A program made the position numbers and the translations under genes. From Paenibacillus macerans (GTDB lineage Bacteria; Bacillota; Bacilli; Paenibacillales; Paenibacillaceae), in the NCBI RefSeq assembly GCF_900454495.1, contig NZ_UGSI01000002.1, positions 2,019,001-2,083,000 on the forward strand: a stretch of 64,000 bases of DNA. Reading direction: 5' to 3'. The first letter of the stretch is position 1, and every line of letters starts with the position of its first letter. This document shows positions 15,952-23,237 of this stretch, in pieces. Below the pieces are notes generated by a model. That model was not told the DNA's origin. It saw only the letters and a list, made by a program, of their open reading frames with translations, and searched no databases.

Positions 15952-16890
15952 TTGGATGTTACTAAATATAATATAGAGCGCCGGTACATTGCCAAGCGAT
16001 CCAACGTAAGACCCGGCACAAGGCTGAAGACGGGGACGCCGGAATTTTTTGTAGCGCACGACACGGGTAATCCGGGGGCTACGGCGGACAACCATTACAG
16101 CTATTTTAACTCGCAAACCGACCGCTCGGCTTCGGCCCACGTGTTTATTGACGATACGAAAATTTTGGAGATCATACCGACCGGTACCGGATCCGATCCG
16201 GCGGAGAAGGCCTGGCATGTGCGGTATAACGTAACCACTGACAACGATGCTTTCGGGTATGACGCCAACGATGCCGCGCTGGGGATTGAACTGTGTTACG
16301 GCGGAAAAATCAACTTTATCGAAGCATACAATCGTTATGTCTGGTATTTGGCCTTTTGCTGCGACAAGTGGAACAAAAATCCTTACACTTTTATCCCCTC
16401 GCACAAGCAGCTGGATCCGGCGCGGAAGAGCGATTGTGAGCAGGCCTTGGCCACCGGCGGCAAAACTTTAAAACATTTGCTGGATGACGTAGCCGCTGAA
16501 ATCAAATCCACCCGATCCGCTAGTTCGAATGCGAACACCAATACTAACGGAAGTTTTACCCCATTGCCGGCCTCGATTGCGCAATCGCTAATCGACAACT
16601 ACGTATCCCCGGCATGGTTTGCGTCCCAACGGAAAAACGACGAAGCCGGCAAAACCCATTTTCATAACCTGGCGAACAATCTGCGTTTAGCTGCCGGAAT
16701 CCCGCTTGCCAACGATGCGGCCGCCAAACCGCTCACCCGGCTTCCCAAAAGCAACGCCCAGGAAATCATTTTCCGCTGGCTCTCCCCCGCTTGGTTTAAA
16801 GCGAAAACCGAAGGAAACGACCCGCGGGCTCAGCATTTTCACAATTTGGCGAATTACCTGCGGCGGGCGGCGGGAATTCCCGAGGAATAA
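15952..16890 (+). CDS. N-acetylmuramoyl-L-alanine amidase (endolysin)
   Basis: TTG 15952 follows AAGGAGGTGAT with good spacing and gives 312 residues; the longer open frame upstream is not coding. Residues about 1-175 are an Amidase_2 domain with zinc ligands in VAHDTGN, ASAHVF and SHKQLDPARKSDC. After a Ser/Asn-rich linker come two repeats of about 50 residues (SLIDNYVSPAWFASQ...HFHNLANNLRLAAGI and IIFRWLSPAWFKAK...HFHNLANYLRRAAGI), a probable wall-binding module. It releases tail particles with the adjacent holin. Confidence 0.9.
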   Translation: MDVTKYNIERRYIAKRSNVRPGTRLKTGTPEFFVAHDTGNPGATADNHYSYFNSQTDRSASAHVFIDDTKILEIIPTGTGSDPAEKAWHVRYNVTTDNDAFGYDANDAALGIELCYGGKINFIEAYNRYVWYLAFCCDKWNKNPYTFIPSHKQLDPARKSDCEQALATGGKTLKHLLDDVAAEIKSTRSASSNANTNTNGSFTPLPASIAQSLIDNYVSPAWFASQRKNDEAGKTHFHNLANNLRLAAGIPLANDAAAKPLTRLPKSNAQEIIFRWLSPAWFKAKTEGNDPRAQHFHNLANYLRRAAGIPEE

Positions 16891-16908
16891 GAAAGGAGGC
16901 GATAAGGG

Positions 16909-17184
16909 ATGCAAAATGAAATTTTGACCAATGTGCTGGCTTTTGCTTCGGTCTTATCGGTATTTGTTTTAGCTGTTGTGCAACTCGTGAAAACAACGAT
17001 AAACCTGCCGAAAAATTGGGTGCCGTTCATCGGCGTGATCATCGGTGTGTTGATCGGTGCGGCGGCGTATCCTTTTACGGACATGGACCTGGTGTTGCGG
17101 CTGTGGGCGGGCGGCTTGGCCGGCTTGTCGGCAACCGGGTTGTTTGAGCTTGGCAATAACCGGCCGGGAACGACGAAGGACTAA
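16909..17184 (+). CDS. Phage holin
   Basis: A 91-residue protein with three hydrophobic segments (VLAFASVLSVFVLAVVQLV, WVPFIGVIIGVLIGAAAYPF, LRLWAGGLAGLSATGLFEL) and a charged C-terminus, typical of small phage holins. It has AAAGGAGG and lies 18 bases after the endolysin. It should form the membrane lesion that lets the amidase reach the wall. Confidence 0.85.
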   Translation: MQNEILTNVLAFASVLSVFVLAVVQLVKTTINLPKNWVPFIGVIIGVLIGAAAYPFTDMDLVLRLWAGGLAGLSATGLFELGNNRPGTTKD

Positions 17185-17210
17185 TAAACCGCCGCGGCTA
17201 ACGTTTCCGC

Positions 17211-17255
17211 CGAAATAGACCGTCACCTTCCTCTGGGGCGGTCTATTTTTTCTTT
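17211..17255 (+). terminator. Terminator closing the lysis cassette
   Basis: AAATAGACCG (17213-17222), a 16-base loop, CGGTCTATTT (17239-17248) and a T-run. It marks the probable right end of the tail element. A similar stem, AAATAGACC/GGTCTATTT, occurs at 21061-21095. Confidence 0.85.
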
Positions 17256-17276
17256 TTAATAATGTATCTGCCGCGT

Positions 17277-17678
17277 TTATCTTTGCACCAAGGATTCATC
17301 GAAAACAAGGTCTACGGAGCCGATTTTTTGTTCGGTATCCGTCTCCACATCAAATTCCCCGTTATGATCCTCGTCCAGATAAAAGCTTATGGTGGCGTTA
17401 GCGTTGGACGGAGTTTTGACCTCTGCCACCAAATCGAAGCGCCCTTCCCGATCGACGGTCAACTTCCCTTCTCCGATAAAAGAATGCCCGTCTTCGATTT
17501 GATAGAAGAAATAAGTTTCCCTGAGATTCGATGCTTTTCCGGAAATTTGAATTTGCCGGGTGTCCAGAACCGTTCCCGGACGGGGGTTATCCAATTGCAG
17601 CTTAACTTCATTTCCTCCGCAGGCTGTCAGCATTAAAATGAGGGCGATCAGCGGCAAAACAAGGCCATTTCTCATCAT
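17277..17678 (-). CDS. Lipoprotein of unknown function
   Basis: ATG 17678, with AGGAGG 3-4 bases before it, gives 133 residues; the frame extends upstream but without signals. The N-terminus is a lipoprotein signal (LVLPLIALILMLTACGG) with Cys lipidation. The mature part is a beta-sandwich-like domain ending in a DEDHNGEFDVETDTE acidic, possibly calcium-binding, segment. It lies opposite to its neighbours right after the lysis terminator, as expected of an accessory (moron) gene. Confidence 0.75.
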   Translation of the reverse strand: MMRNGLVLPLIALILMLTACGGNEVKLQLDNPRPGTVLDTRQIQISGKASNLRETYFFYQIEDGHSFIGEGKLTVDREGRFDLVAEVKTPSNANATISFYLDEDHNGEFDVETDTEQKIGSVDLVFDESLVQR

Positions 17679-17690
17679 TTTCCTCCTGAA

Positions 17691-17723
17691 GGTTGTTTTT
17701 TTAGCTACTAAGATCACTTTAAT
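17691..17723 (+). repeat. 33-base inverted repeat, left copy
   Basis: GGTTGTTTTTT...CACTTTAAT. The reverse complement of 20825-20857 has the same length and identical outer 11 and 9 bases. Together the two copies bracket the cassette of truncated amidase, SigO/RsoA-like genes, LRR lipoprotein and C39-like peptidase. Confidence 0.45.
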
Positions 17724-17780
17724 GGATAGATTGGCGCCAATCAATAAACAACGAGGTGAAACGCCGGCGTTACGGTCGTA

Positions 17781-18209
17781 ATGACAAGAAATAGCGATAA
17801 GAAAGTAGAAATTAATGATCGGTGGAAAAAGGGCCAAGATGAAAAAGTTGATGCGGTCATCAGCATTCATTGGAACGGCGGGAGCACAACGGCCAGCGGA
17901 ACCGAAACCTATTACGCCCAGACAAGATCAGGCGATAAGCCGTTCGCTCAAGCGCTTCAAAACGGCGTTGTCAGTTACTTGGGTACGAAAGACAGAGGGG
18001 TGCTGGACGATACCAAAGCTGCGGTCGGTTCACTCGGCATTCTGCGATACCCGAGCGGCTCATCCTATAAATATCCGCGGGCGCTGATCGAGGTGGAGTA
18101 TATCACGAATCCGACCGCGTTGGCTAATCTGGACTACCCTATCTATGAGGCCTCTCTCGATTTTGCGGCGGGGGTTCTCAAAGGGTTAAAGGAATATTTT
18201 GGAGGTTGA
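17781..18209 (+). pseudogene. N-terminally truncated Amidase_3 (LytC/CwlB-type) gene
   Basis: The 142 residues match the second half of zinc amidases of the Amidase_3 family: TRNSD..V.INDR, the DAVISIHWNGG motif with a zinc His, and the C-terminal ALIEVEYITNP with the catalytic Glu. The first half, with the initial zinc His and Glu, is missing. An in-frame TGA lies 8 codons upstream of ATG 17781 and no ribosome-binding site is visible. The 5' part was probably lost when neighbouring DNA was rearranged, so activity is unlikely. Confidence 0.75.
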
Positions 18210-18218
18210 CCGTTAATA

Positions 18219-18263
18219 GAAGCCCCGGGTCACCGGTAAGGTGATGCCGGGGTTTCTTTTTTT
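18219..18263 (+). terminator. Terminator after amidase remnant
   Basis: GAAGCCCCGG-GTCACC...GGTGAT-CCGGGGTTTC followed by a T-run forms a long stem-loop. Confidence 0.8.
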
Positions 18264-18394
18264 GGCGATAAACACGCAGGAACCGGCCAAGCAGACGCAC
18301 AAGCGGGTTCTATGAAGCAGTCATACAATATATCAGGAAAGTGATAGATTTGGATAACGGGAACCGTCAATTTTGAAAATAACGGAGGGGTATT

Positions 18395-18994
18395 ATGCTG
18401 GCGAAGCCGCTGCAAAGAGAATTTCAGAGCTACTGCGCGCGTCATAAACCTATTTTTGAAAACCGGGTCATACAGAGTTTTTTTCGCGATGAGTCAAACA
18501 TCATTCTTTTGTTGAAATCCCAAGCAGGACAAGCGGACCGCCAAATGGCGTTAGAAACCCGATTCCGCAAGCACTATTTTCAAATCCGCTTTACCCGCTA
18601 CCTCTCCTCTACCATAAAATATGCCGCCCTTGAACGGCTTCGTTTCTACCGGAAAATCGACCGCCGCAATCCGCTTATTTTCGATGTGCCTTTGTCCGAT
18701 GGCCGGGGAGACCGATCCTTGGGAGAAGCGCTTACCGGTTCCGTAGATTTGTTTCCGTCCGACCCCGCAGTTGCCTCTCCTGAACAATTTCAGGAGACCT
18801 TCACCAATCCTTGTTTGTTCAACGCTTTTTCCAAGCTGTCCGCCAAACAACAAATCATCGTCACCAAGAGCTATGCGCTTTGCTATAAAGATCATGAAAT
18901 CGCCGCCCAATTAAACATATCTCCCCAAGCTGTCAATAAAACAAGGAATCTGGCACTGAAGAAGCTGCGGCAAATGCTGACGGAAAGCGGTTAA
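18395..18994 (+). CDS. sigO: Sigma-70 family factor subunit, SigO-like
   Basis: This 199-residue protein has AACGGAGGGG before the ATG. The C-terminus (about 140-197: FSKLSAKQQIIVTKSYALCYKDHEIAAQLNISPQAVNKTRNLALKKLRQM) is a sigma region 4 helix-turn-helix for -35 recognition. The N-terminal two thirds is basic and helical but lacks an ordinary region 2. A small HTH protein follows 4 bases downstream. This split arrangement and both lengths match B. subtilis SigO (YvrI) with RsoA (YvrHa), which together activate oxdC. An oxalate decarboxylase gene lies at the left end of this window. A phage or conjugative-element sigma factor is the main alternative. Confidence 0.6.
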   Translation: MLAKPLQREFQSYCARHKPIFENRVIQSFFRDESNIILLLKSQAGQADRQMALETRFRKHYFQIRFTRYLSSTIKYAALERLRFYRKIDRRNPLIFDVPLSDGRGDRSLGEALTGSVDLFPSDPAVASPEQFQETFTNPCLFNAFSKLSAKQQIIVTKSYALCYKDHEIAAQLNISPQAVNKTRNLALKKLRQMLTESG

Positions 18995-18998
18995 AGCG

Positions 18999-19256
18999 AT
19001 GGAAATGGAAAACGATTTATTCGACCTGGTCGCGCGAGCTCAAAATGGCGACAAAGACGCGTTGACCCGGATTATTGTCCGGTTTTTGCCGGCCATTCGA
19101 GCCTATCGTTATAAGGCTAAGGCCGATCGCCAAGACGATCTTGAACAGTATATCATCGAGACGCTTATTAAGAGAATTATGACTTATGATCTTACAAATT
19201 CCCCTGATTTTACGGATTTTTGCCGGAAACAGGTTGAAGATGAGCATAAAGATTGA
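18999..19256 (+). CDS. rsoA: RsoA-like sigma co-subunit (HTH_16-type, 85 aa)
   Basis: An 85-residue protein with the pattern DLFDLVARAQNGDKDALTRIIVRFLPAI...DDLEQYIIETLIKRIMTYDL, as in small HTH_16-type proteins that supply region-2-like contacts. It begins 4 bases after the sigma gene stop with no strong ribosome-binding site, so translation is probably coupled. It would complete the split sigma factor with the preceding product. Confidence 0.6.
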   Translation: MEMENDLFDLVARAQNGDKDALTRIIVRFLPAIRAYRYKAKADRQDDLEQYIIETLIKRIMTYDLTNSPDFTDFCRKQVEDEHKD

Positions 19257-19290
19257 TACGACCGGAAATTGGGTCGTATTTTTATTTTTA
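19253..19290 (+). terminator. Terminator after rsoA-like gene
   Basis: ATACGACC, a GGAAATT loop, GGGTCGTAT and TTTTATTTTT form an intrinsic terminator overlapping the stop region. Confidence 0.75.
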
Positions 19291-19356
19291 TATGGAAACT
19301 TTTAGAAAATAATTTCGTTTATTAATATTGAGGAAAATAAAGGAGGTAGCGCGAAC

Positions 19357-20178
19357 TTGTTTAAGAATACGGAATTTCACAGGTTTCCCATTGTTTTTTT
19401 ATTGATTTTTGTCATCTTGGCCGGCTGCAGTTCAGCCTCGGACACAACGAGGAACAGATCGGCCGAAGGTGATTTTCCGCCGCCCGTGGCAGCGGCCATC
19501 CGAGATTCCTTGGGGGATCCCCAAAGCAATCTGGCCAAGGAAGATCTGGAGAAGGTGGAAGGCATCCAATTGGAAGGGATAACCGAACCGATCGACTTAT
19601 CTTCCTTAAAAAAACTTGTCAATCTAAAAAGCCTTACATTATCTTATACCAATGCTGAAAATTTAGATTTTTTGGGTGAAATTCCTCATTTGGAGTATTT
19701 GCAGTTGGAGGGGGTTGGTTTGGAGCAGTTGCCCGATTTTGGCAAGCTCCGCCTTAAATCGGTAAATATCAATGACAGCGATATCGAATCATTGGATTTT
19801 ATTAAAAATTGGGATGCGCTTGAATATCTTTCTTTATCCAATGCGAGGTTAAGCAGTCTTGAAGGTATACAGCAAGCTAAGAATCTCGAAGGATTGCTTA
19901 TCTCCAATAACCCGGTTAATGATATCAGTTTATTGAAAGAGCTTGATGTCCTGGAGCGTTTAGAACTGCGGAGCACCCGGGTAACCGATCTTTCGCCGCT
20001 GGCCGCTCTCGAAGATCTTAAGCTTTTGGACATTCGCGATACCGACGTTCGCAGAGTAGCTCCTGTTGCCAATCTGCCGAAGCTCAAAATATTGCTGGTT
20101 ACGAAGAAAAACATAGACGATTTGCCAAAAGTTCCGGACACCGTCGATGTATCGGAAACCAATGTCCTCGCTTATTAG
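19357..20178 (+). CDS. Leucine-rich-repeat lipoprotein
   Basis: TTG 19357 with AAAGGAGG gives 273 residues. The lipoprotein signal is FLLIFVILAGCSS. After a linker, about eight LRRs of roughly 21-22 residues follow (for example LKKLVNLKSLTLSYTNAENLD, LDVLERLELRSTRVTDLSPL), of the internalin-like short type. It would be a surface-anchored binding protein. Its partner is unknown. It is convergent with the C39-like peptidase gene, with which it shares a terminator. Confidence 0.85.
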   Translation: MFKNTEFHRFPIVFLLIFVILAGCSSASDTTRNRSAEGDFPPPVAAAIRDSLGDPQSNLAKEDLEKVEGIQLEGITEPIDLSSLKKLVNLKSLTLSYTNAENLDFLGEIPHLEYLQLEGVGLEQLPDFGKLRLKSVNINDSDIESLDFIKNWDALEYLSLSNARLSSLEGIQQAKNLEGLLISNNPVNDISLLKELDVLERLELRSTRVTDLSPLAALEDLKLLDIRDTDVRRVAPVANLPKLKILLVTKKNIDDLPKVPDTVDVSETNVLAY

Positions 20179-20182
20179 GGAA

Positions 20183-20208
20183 AAGGGATGGCGAAATCGC
20201 CATCCCTT
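20183..20208. terminator. Bidirectional terminator
   Basis: AAGGGATGGCGA-AA-TCGCCATCCCTT is a perfect 12-bp stem between the convergent LRR and C39-like genes. Confidence 0.85.
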
Positions 20209-20222
20209 ATTAGCAGTTGCAA

Positions 20223-20777
20223 TTACTCTGTGTAATAGGTAATATAGTCCACTTTGCCTTTTTGAGTGATTACATCCTGCAAGGTCGTGTTTTTGCTGCT
20301 TCCCGGGTCGTTTACTTTGAACATGGAAGCAGTGATTTCCGTGTAATAAGGATATCCGTCAATATCGACGGTAAGGGTGCCCGAAAAGCCTTTAACGACG
20401 ACCAAATGATTAGGCACATGCACCATCACCGGGATTCGGCTGTTTACAATCAGTTCGAAAAGATCATCGCGAATATTGTCAAAAGAGCCGTTGGTTTTAT
20501 TGTGCCAGGTGTGGGAATAAGCCTTAGCGGCGGTATCCCAGGCGAACGGACAATCGGCCCCTTTGTAATCCGATTTAAGTTTGTCCGTTAGCGTTCCGGG
20601 GTCTACATTATCGCCGAATCCCTTAAAGATCATGGCGGCCGAAGTCAAAAAGCAGCCTTCTTCACCAATCGTTCCGCCACAGCTCGTTTTTTTGCTGTAC
20701 CACTTGTTTGTTCCGTCATTAAATTGTTTAAAACTAGGTGTTTTTAAATCGACATTATACGTTTTTTTGGCCATCAT
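20223..20777 (-). CDS. C39-like (papain-fold) cysteine peptidase
   Basis: A 184-residue protein of Peptidase_C39_2 type. The catalytic Cys42 lies in IGEEGCFLTSAAMIF, His124 in VPNHLVVVKG, and Asn156/Asp157 in VNDPGS. It has no signal peptide or membrane segment, so export or release by lysis would be needed for an extracellular role. Its start has a GGTGGAG site. It might be a lysis-released peptidase or bacteriocin-like hydrolase; the substrate is unknown. Confidence 0.8.
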   Translation of the reverse strand: MMAKKTYNVDLKTPSFKQFNDGTNKWYSKKTSCGGTIGEEGCFLTSAAMIFKGFGDNVDPGTLTDKLKSDYKGADCPFAWDTAAKAYSHTWHNKTNGSFDNIRDDLFELIVNSRIPVMVHVPNHLVVVKGFSGTLTVDIDGYPYYTEITASMFKVNDPGSSKNTTLQDVITQKGKVDYITYYTE

Positions 20778-20824
20778 AACTCCACCTTCATGTTGAATTC
20801 GGAATGAAATAAATTCCGTATACT

Positions 20825-20857
20825 ATTAAAGTGGAGTGAAGCTACTAAAAAACAACC
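20825..20857 (-). repeat. 33-base inverted repeat, right copy
   Basis: ATTAAAGTG...AAAAAACAACC is the inverted partner of 17691-17723, with ends of 9 and 11 bases identical. It lies upstream of the C39-like gene. Confidence 0.45.
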
Positions 20858-20930
20858 GGAATTAGAGGATTCGGGGTATAGAAAAAATCAGGACCTCATT
20901 TTTTTACCCAATCGATAGTCTTGTATAGTA

Positions 20931-21103
20931 TTGTCAATACCTTTTTTACTATGTTAGAATGAAATCAAATGAAACTGCATAAAATAAAGAGTGAAGATAC
21001 GCACATCTTCACTCTGGCAACAGCCGCTTTGAAGAGCGGTCGGCTGTAGTCAAGGTCAGAGAAATAGACCATCTCCTACCACGGGCGGTCTATTTCTTTT
21101 TGT
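20931..21103 (+). ncRNA. Candidate antisense (antitoxin) RNA
   Basis: A promoter TTGTCA (20931-20936), 18 bases, TAGAAT (20955-20960) points rightward with no ORF downstream. The RNA would start near 20967, contain the hairpins GAGTGAAGAT/ATCTTCACTC and ACAGCCG/CGGCTGT, and end at AAATAGACC/GGTCTATTT followed by CTTTTTG (about 21061-21103). It would overlap the 3' part of the leftward toxin mRNA, as RatA does for txpA. Confidence 0.6.
20980..21014 (-). terminator. Toxin mRNA terminator
   Basis: On the minus strand GAGTGAAGAT-GTGCGT-ATCTTCACTC is followed by TTTATTTT. It would end the toxin transcript about 75 bases past its stop codon. Confidence 0.65.
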
Positions 21104-21209
21104 TTTGGTTTAACGTAGTGACTATCGTAATGACCAAACCGATCAGCGTTATTAAAAACGCTCCGAATTGAATCATTAAAGACAGCACGTCCTTAACCTC
21201 CACAGGCAT
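21090..21209 (-). CDS. Holin-like type I toxin (39 aa)
   Basis: An ORF of 39 codons, MPVEVKDVLSLMIQFGAF then LITLIGLVITIVTTLNQNKKK, with GGGAGGTG before the ATG. The layout (short acidic start, LSLMIQFGAF, one membrane helix, Lys-rich tail) is that of the putative holin-like toxin family related to TxpA/BsrG. The ribosome-binding site is sequestered by CTCCC-TTGAA-GGGAG, a common trait of type I toxins. An extended -10 TGGTATAAT lies about 60 bases upstream. Confidence 0.82.
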   Translation of the reverse strand: MPVEVKDVLSLMIQFGAFLITLIGLVITIVTTLNQNKKK

Positions 21210-21261
21210 CACCTCCCTTCAAGGGAGACTAGCCGACCACCCATCTCAGCCCTTCTGTTGT

Positions 21262-21282
21262 TAGGGGTATTATACCACAGAC
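21262..21282 (-). promoter_or_regulatory. Toxin promoter, extended -10
   Basis: On the minus strand the sequence GTGGTATAAT gives an extended -10 (TGg TATAAT); the -35 is weak. It is positioned to transcribe the 39-residue toxin with a leader of about 55 bases. Confidence 0.5.
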
Positions 21283-21446
21283 GATACTGCGGATCCTCGG
21301 GAACTATCTTTTCAGCCGGACATAAAATGCCGTTGTAAAGCTGTTCTATAAGACTTTTTGGATTTATTATCCCGTTGTCTACAACAACAATCCACGGAGG
21401 TATACTCTACAAAATGATATTTTTTATGTTATAGAGTCTTATAAAG

Positions 21447-21473
21447 AAACCGCTACTTTAAAGCGGTTTTTTC
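21447..21473 (+). terminator. Isolated terminator
   Basis: AAACCGCT-ACTTTAA-AGCGGTTT with a T-run. Just upstream is an imperfect inverted repeat ACTCTA...TAGAGT. No gene ends here, so a small RNA or decayed gene may lie in 21360-21475. Confidence 0.55.
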
Positions 21474-21673
21474 TATTTTAATTTGAGGATCAGTCCGCAT
21501 GGAATGGTTAAATATAAGAGGATTAACATTTGATTTAATAAAAACGGCACTAAGCCGAGATCAGTGCTTGACGAAATAAATTATGACTCTAGCTCTATTG
21601 ATTCGAGGATGCCGGACGAGGACTGAGGTGGCTGTCTATATATAGCATTCGTATCTTGGTTTCCCTGCAGGCT

Positions 21674-21825
21674 GCTTTGCACGATTATCCCTTTCGTTCA
21701 GAGGGCAGGGGGTGGGGGCTAGGATGTGAGGGATTAATAAGGAAAAAATATCTGCTTCTTACAAACCTATCTTCTTCTCCTGAATTTATCATCTTCTCTG
21801 ATTAAACGGGATAATCGTGCAAAGC
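21674..21825. repeat. 152-bp segment bounded by perfect 18-bp inverted repeats
   Basis: GCTTTGCACGATTATCCC (21674-21691) recurs exactly inverted at 21808-21825. The 116 bases between are non-coding and CT/AG-skewed. It could be a small mobile-element remnant or a large stem-loop. No target duplication was recognised. The rest of 21480-21970 shows nothing convincing. Confidence 0.6.
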
Positions 21826-21980
21826 GTCCGGACAGCGGATGTAGATCTGCCGACCTGCCCACCGGCCTTCCCTGTCCTCAAGCTTTCAACGCCTTTCCAG
21901 CTTTTCTTTCCATGACCGGTTGCCGACATCACTGTCAAGCACTGATTATTAGACTGAGTCAAAAAAACATTATTTCCCTG

Positions 21981-22010
21981 TTGTATAAAGAACGTGTGTT
22001 TGCATATACT
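21981..22010 (+). promoter_or_regulatory. SOS promoter with LexA box
   Basis: TTGTAT (21981-21986), 18-base spacer, TATACT (22005-22010), with the LexA-like box GAACGTGTGTTTG (21990-22002) filling the spacer (consensus GAAC-N4-GTTY). A second inverted arm ACGTTCT follows at 22019. Confidence 0.65.
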
Positions 22011-22043
22011 ACAAACAAACGTTCTTATTTGGAGATGGTACTG

Positions 22044-22247
22044 GTGAAAAAATACATTGGCCGGACCGTTGAGATCATTTACATGGACCGCTTGGGAAAA
22101 ATCACCCAGCGAAAGATCAAGATTCATGACGTCCGTGAAGGTCTGGTGCGGGCAACTTGCCTTGCTTCCGGCGAACCCCGGGCTTTTCGGCTGGATCGGA
22201 TTTTGGCCTGTGTTCCGGTTGAACACCGGGGCCATGATGCTTCTTAA
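22044..22247 (+). CDS. Small WYL-like domain protein
   Basis: GTG 22044 with GGAGA 8 bases before gives 67 residues; an ATG at 22035 is too close to the site. The core RTVEIIYMDRLGKITQRKI and ATCLASGEPRAFRLDRILA follows the pattern of the WYL ligand-sensing beta fold without any DNA-binding domain. It is placed directly after a LexA-controlled promoter, so it is probably damage-inducible. Such stand-alone proteins often lie near Y-family polymerase genes in Bacillales (recollection); none is present here. Confidence 0.65.
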   Translation: MKKYIGRTVEIIYMDRLGKITQRKIKIHDVREGLVRATCLASGEPRAFRLDRILACVPVEHRGHDAS

Positions 22248-22275
22248 CCTAGATTAGTAAATTTTCTTATCAATA

Positions 22276-22310
22276 CGTCCGGGGCGGCTCCAAGCCGTTT
22301 CGGACTTTTT
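22276..22310 (+). terminator. Terminator after WYL-like gene
   Basis: GTCCG-GG-CGGCT-CCA-AGCCG-TTT-CGGAC followed by TTTTTG. Confidence 0.75.
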
Positions 22311-22443
22311 GTTCATTTATATAGGTGAAACGGATCAATTGTGGGATATTATGCCAACTAAGGAATTGTGAGGCCGGCGGCGGGTTGATAGAATGTATTG
22401 AAGTGTCTTTTCCATAAAATATCTAAATGTCCAGGTGTACGGA

Positions 22444-23237
22444 ATGAATAGGACTAACTATGTGCTGTCGAATGATGAGTGGTTTTACCTATGCTTGCTT
22501 TCCGGAGCCACTACCTTGTTCGGTTTGGAAAATGTGCTGAATGGCCTTAATTTGCAGGAGGCCCGCCAACGATGGGAGATCGTGTCCGGGCGGCTGAAGA
22601 GAAAACATATTTTGACGGAAGAAGATGAGGATCAACTATACATAAAGCGTGATTATGCCGCGATTGCGGAAATTTTGTCGTTTCCGGACCAGGTGTTTGC
22701 TTGCTTGGTGGAAAAAAACGGGGCAGTCTCCATGGAATTTATCCATTGCCGGGCGGGGATGTTCACGCGCTTAACTGGGGAAGAGACTTGCGAGGTCCAG
22801 CTTTGCACCGGCGGGAAGAAGCGATTGCCATGCTCCGGGAGCAGTTTTTGCTTAGCGATTGTGAGCAGGAGGCATTTTACCCTCTACCCGCGGCGGAGGC
22901 CAATTACGCTCTGGCGCTTGCAGGTGCGGGAGAACAAGGAGCGGCAACGGTTCTTTGGCAAAAGCTTGGGATAGACGGCCAAACCTCGTCAGACTTAGCG
23001 GAAGCCTTTGGGCCACAGTCCGATTGCCGGGTCATTGCCGGATACCACTTGGCTTCTGGAGAGGAGGCCGAAGCGCTGTTTACCTGTGCGCGAACAGAAA
23101 AAGGAACCTGGATGCTGGGGATGATGCCGGAGCGAAGTCAGGCCCTTTTGTTTCGGCGCAAACCGCTTTCCGCTCTTGAACAACTTTTTGCGTTTCCAAG
23201 TATGTTGGGGAAAGGAGGGGGAACGTCTTGGAACTGA
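22444..23237 (+). pseudogene. T7SS-island accessory protein, frameshifted
   Basis: The start frame (NRTNYVLSNDEWFYLCLLSG) runs well to about 22810. There a -1 frame takes over with EEAIAMLREQFLLSD and continues to 23237, overlapping the effector gene by 10 bases. One missing G in GGCGGGAAGAAG (22810-22820) would rejoin the frames into about 264 residues. The N-terminus (LSNDEWFYLCLLSG) resembles that of the protein at 30269 (LNEQHYLWLCELTG). Position directly before a WXG-like effector suggests an EspG-like chaperone role, which is only inferred. No canonical slippery site is visible, so mutation or sequencing error is likely. Confidence 0.6.

Noticed and set aside
2605..17252. Complete prophage
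   Set aside because: No integrase, replication, terminase, portal or capsid gene and no att-like direct repeats recognised at the ends.
21501..21581. ORF of 26 codons (MEWLNIRGLTFDL...)
   Set aside because: No ribosome-binding site and no family resemblance; probably chance.
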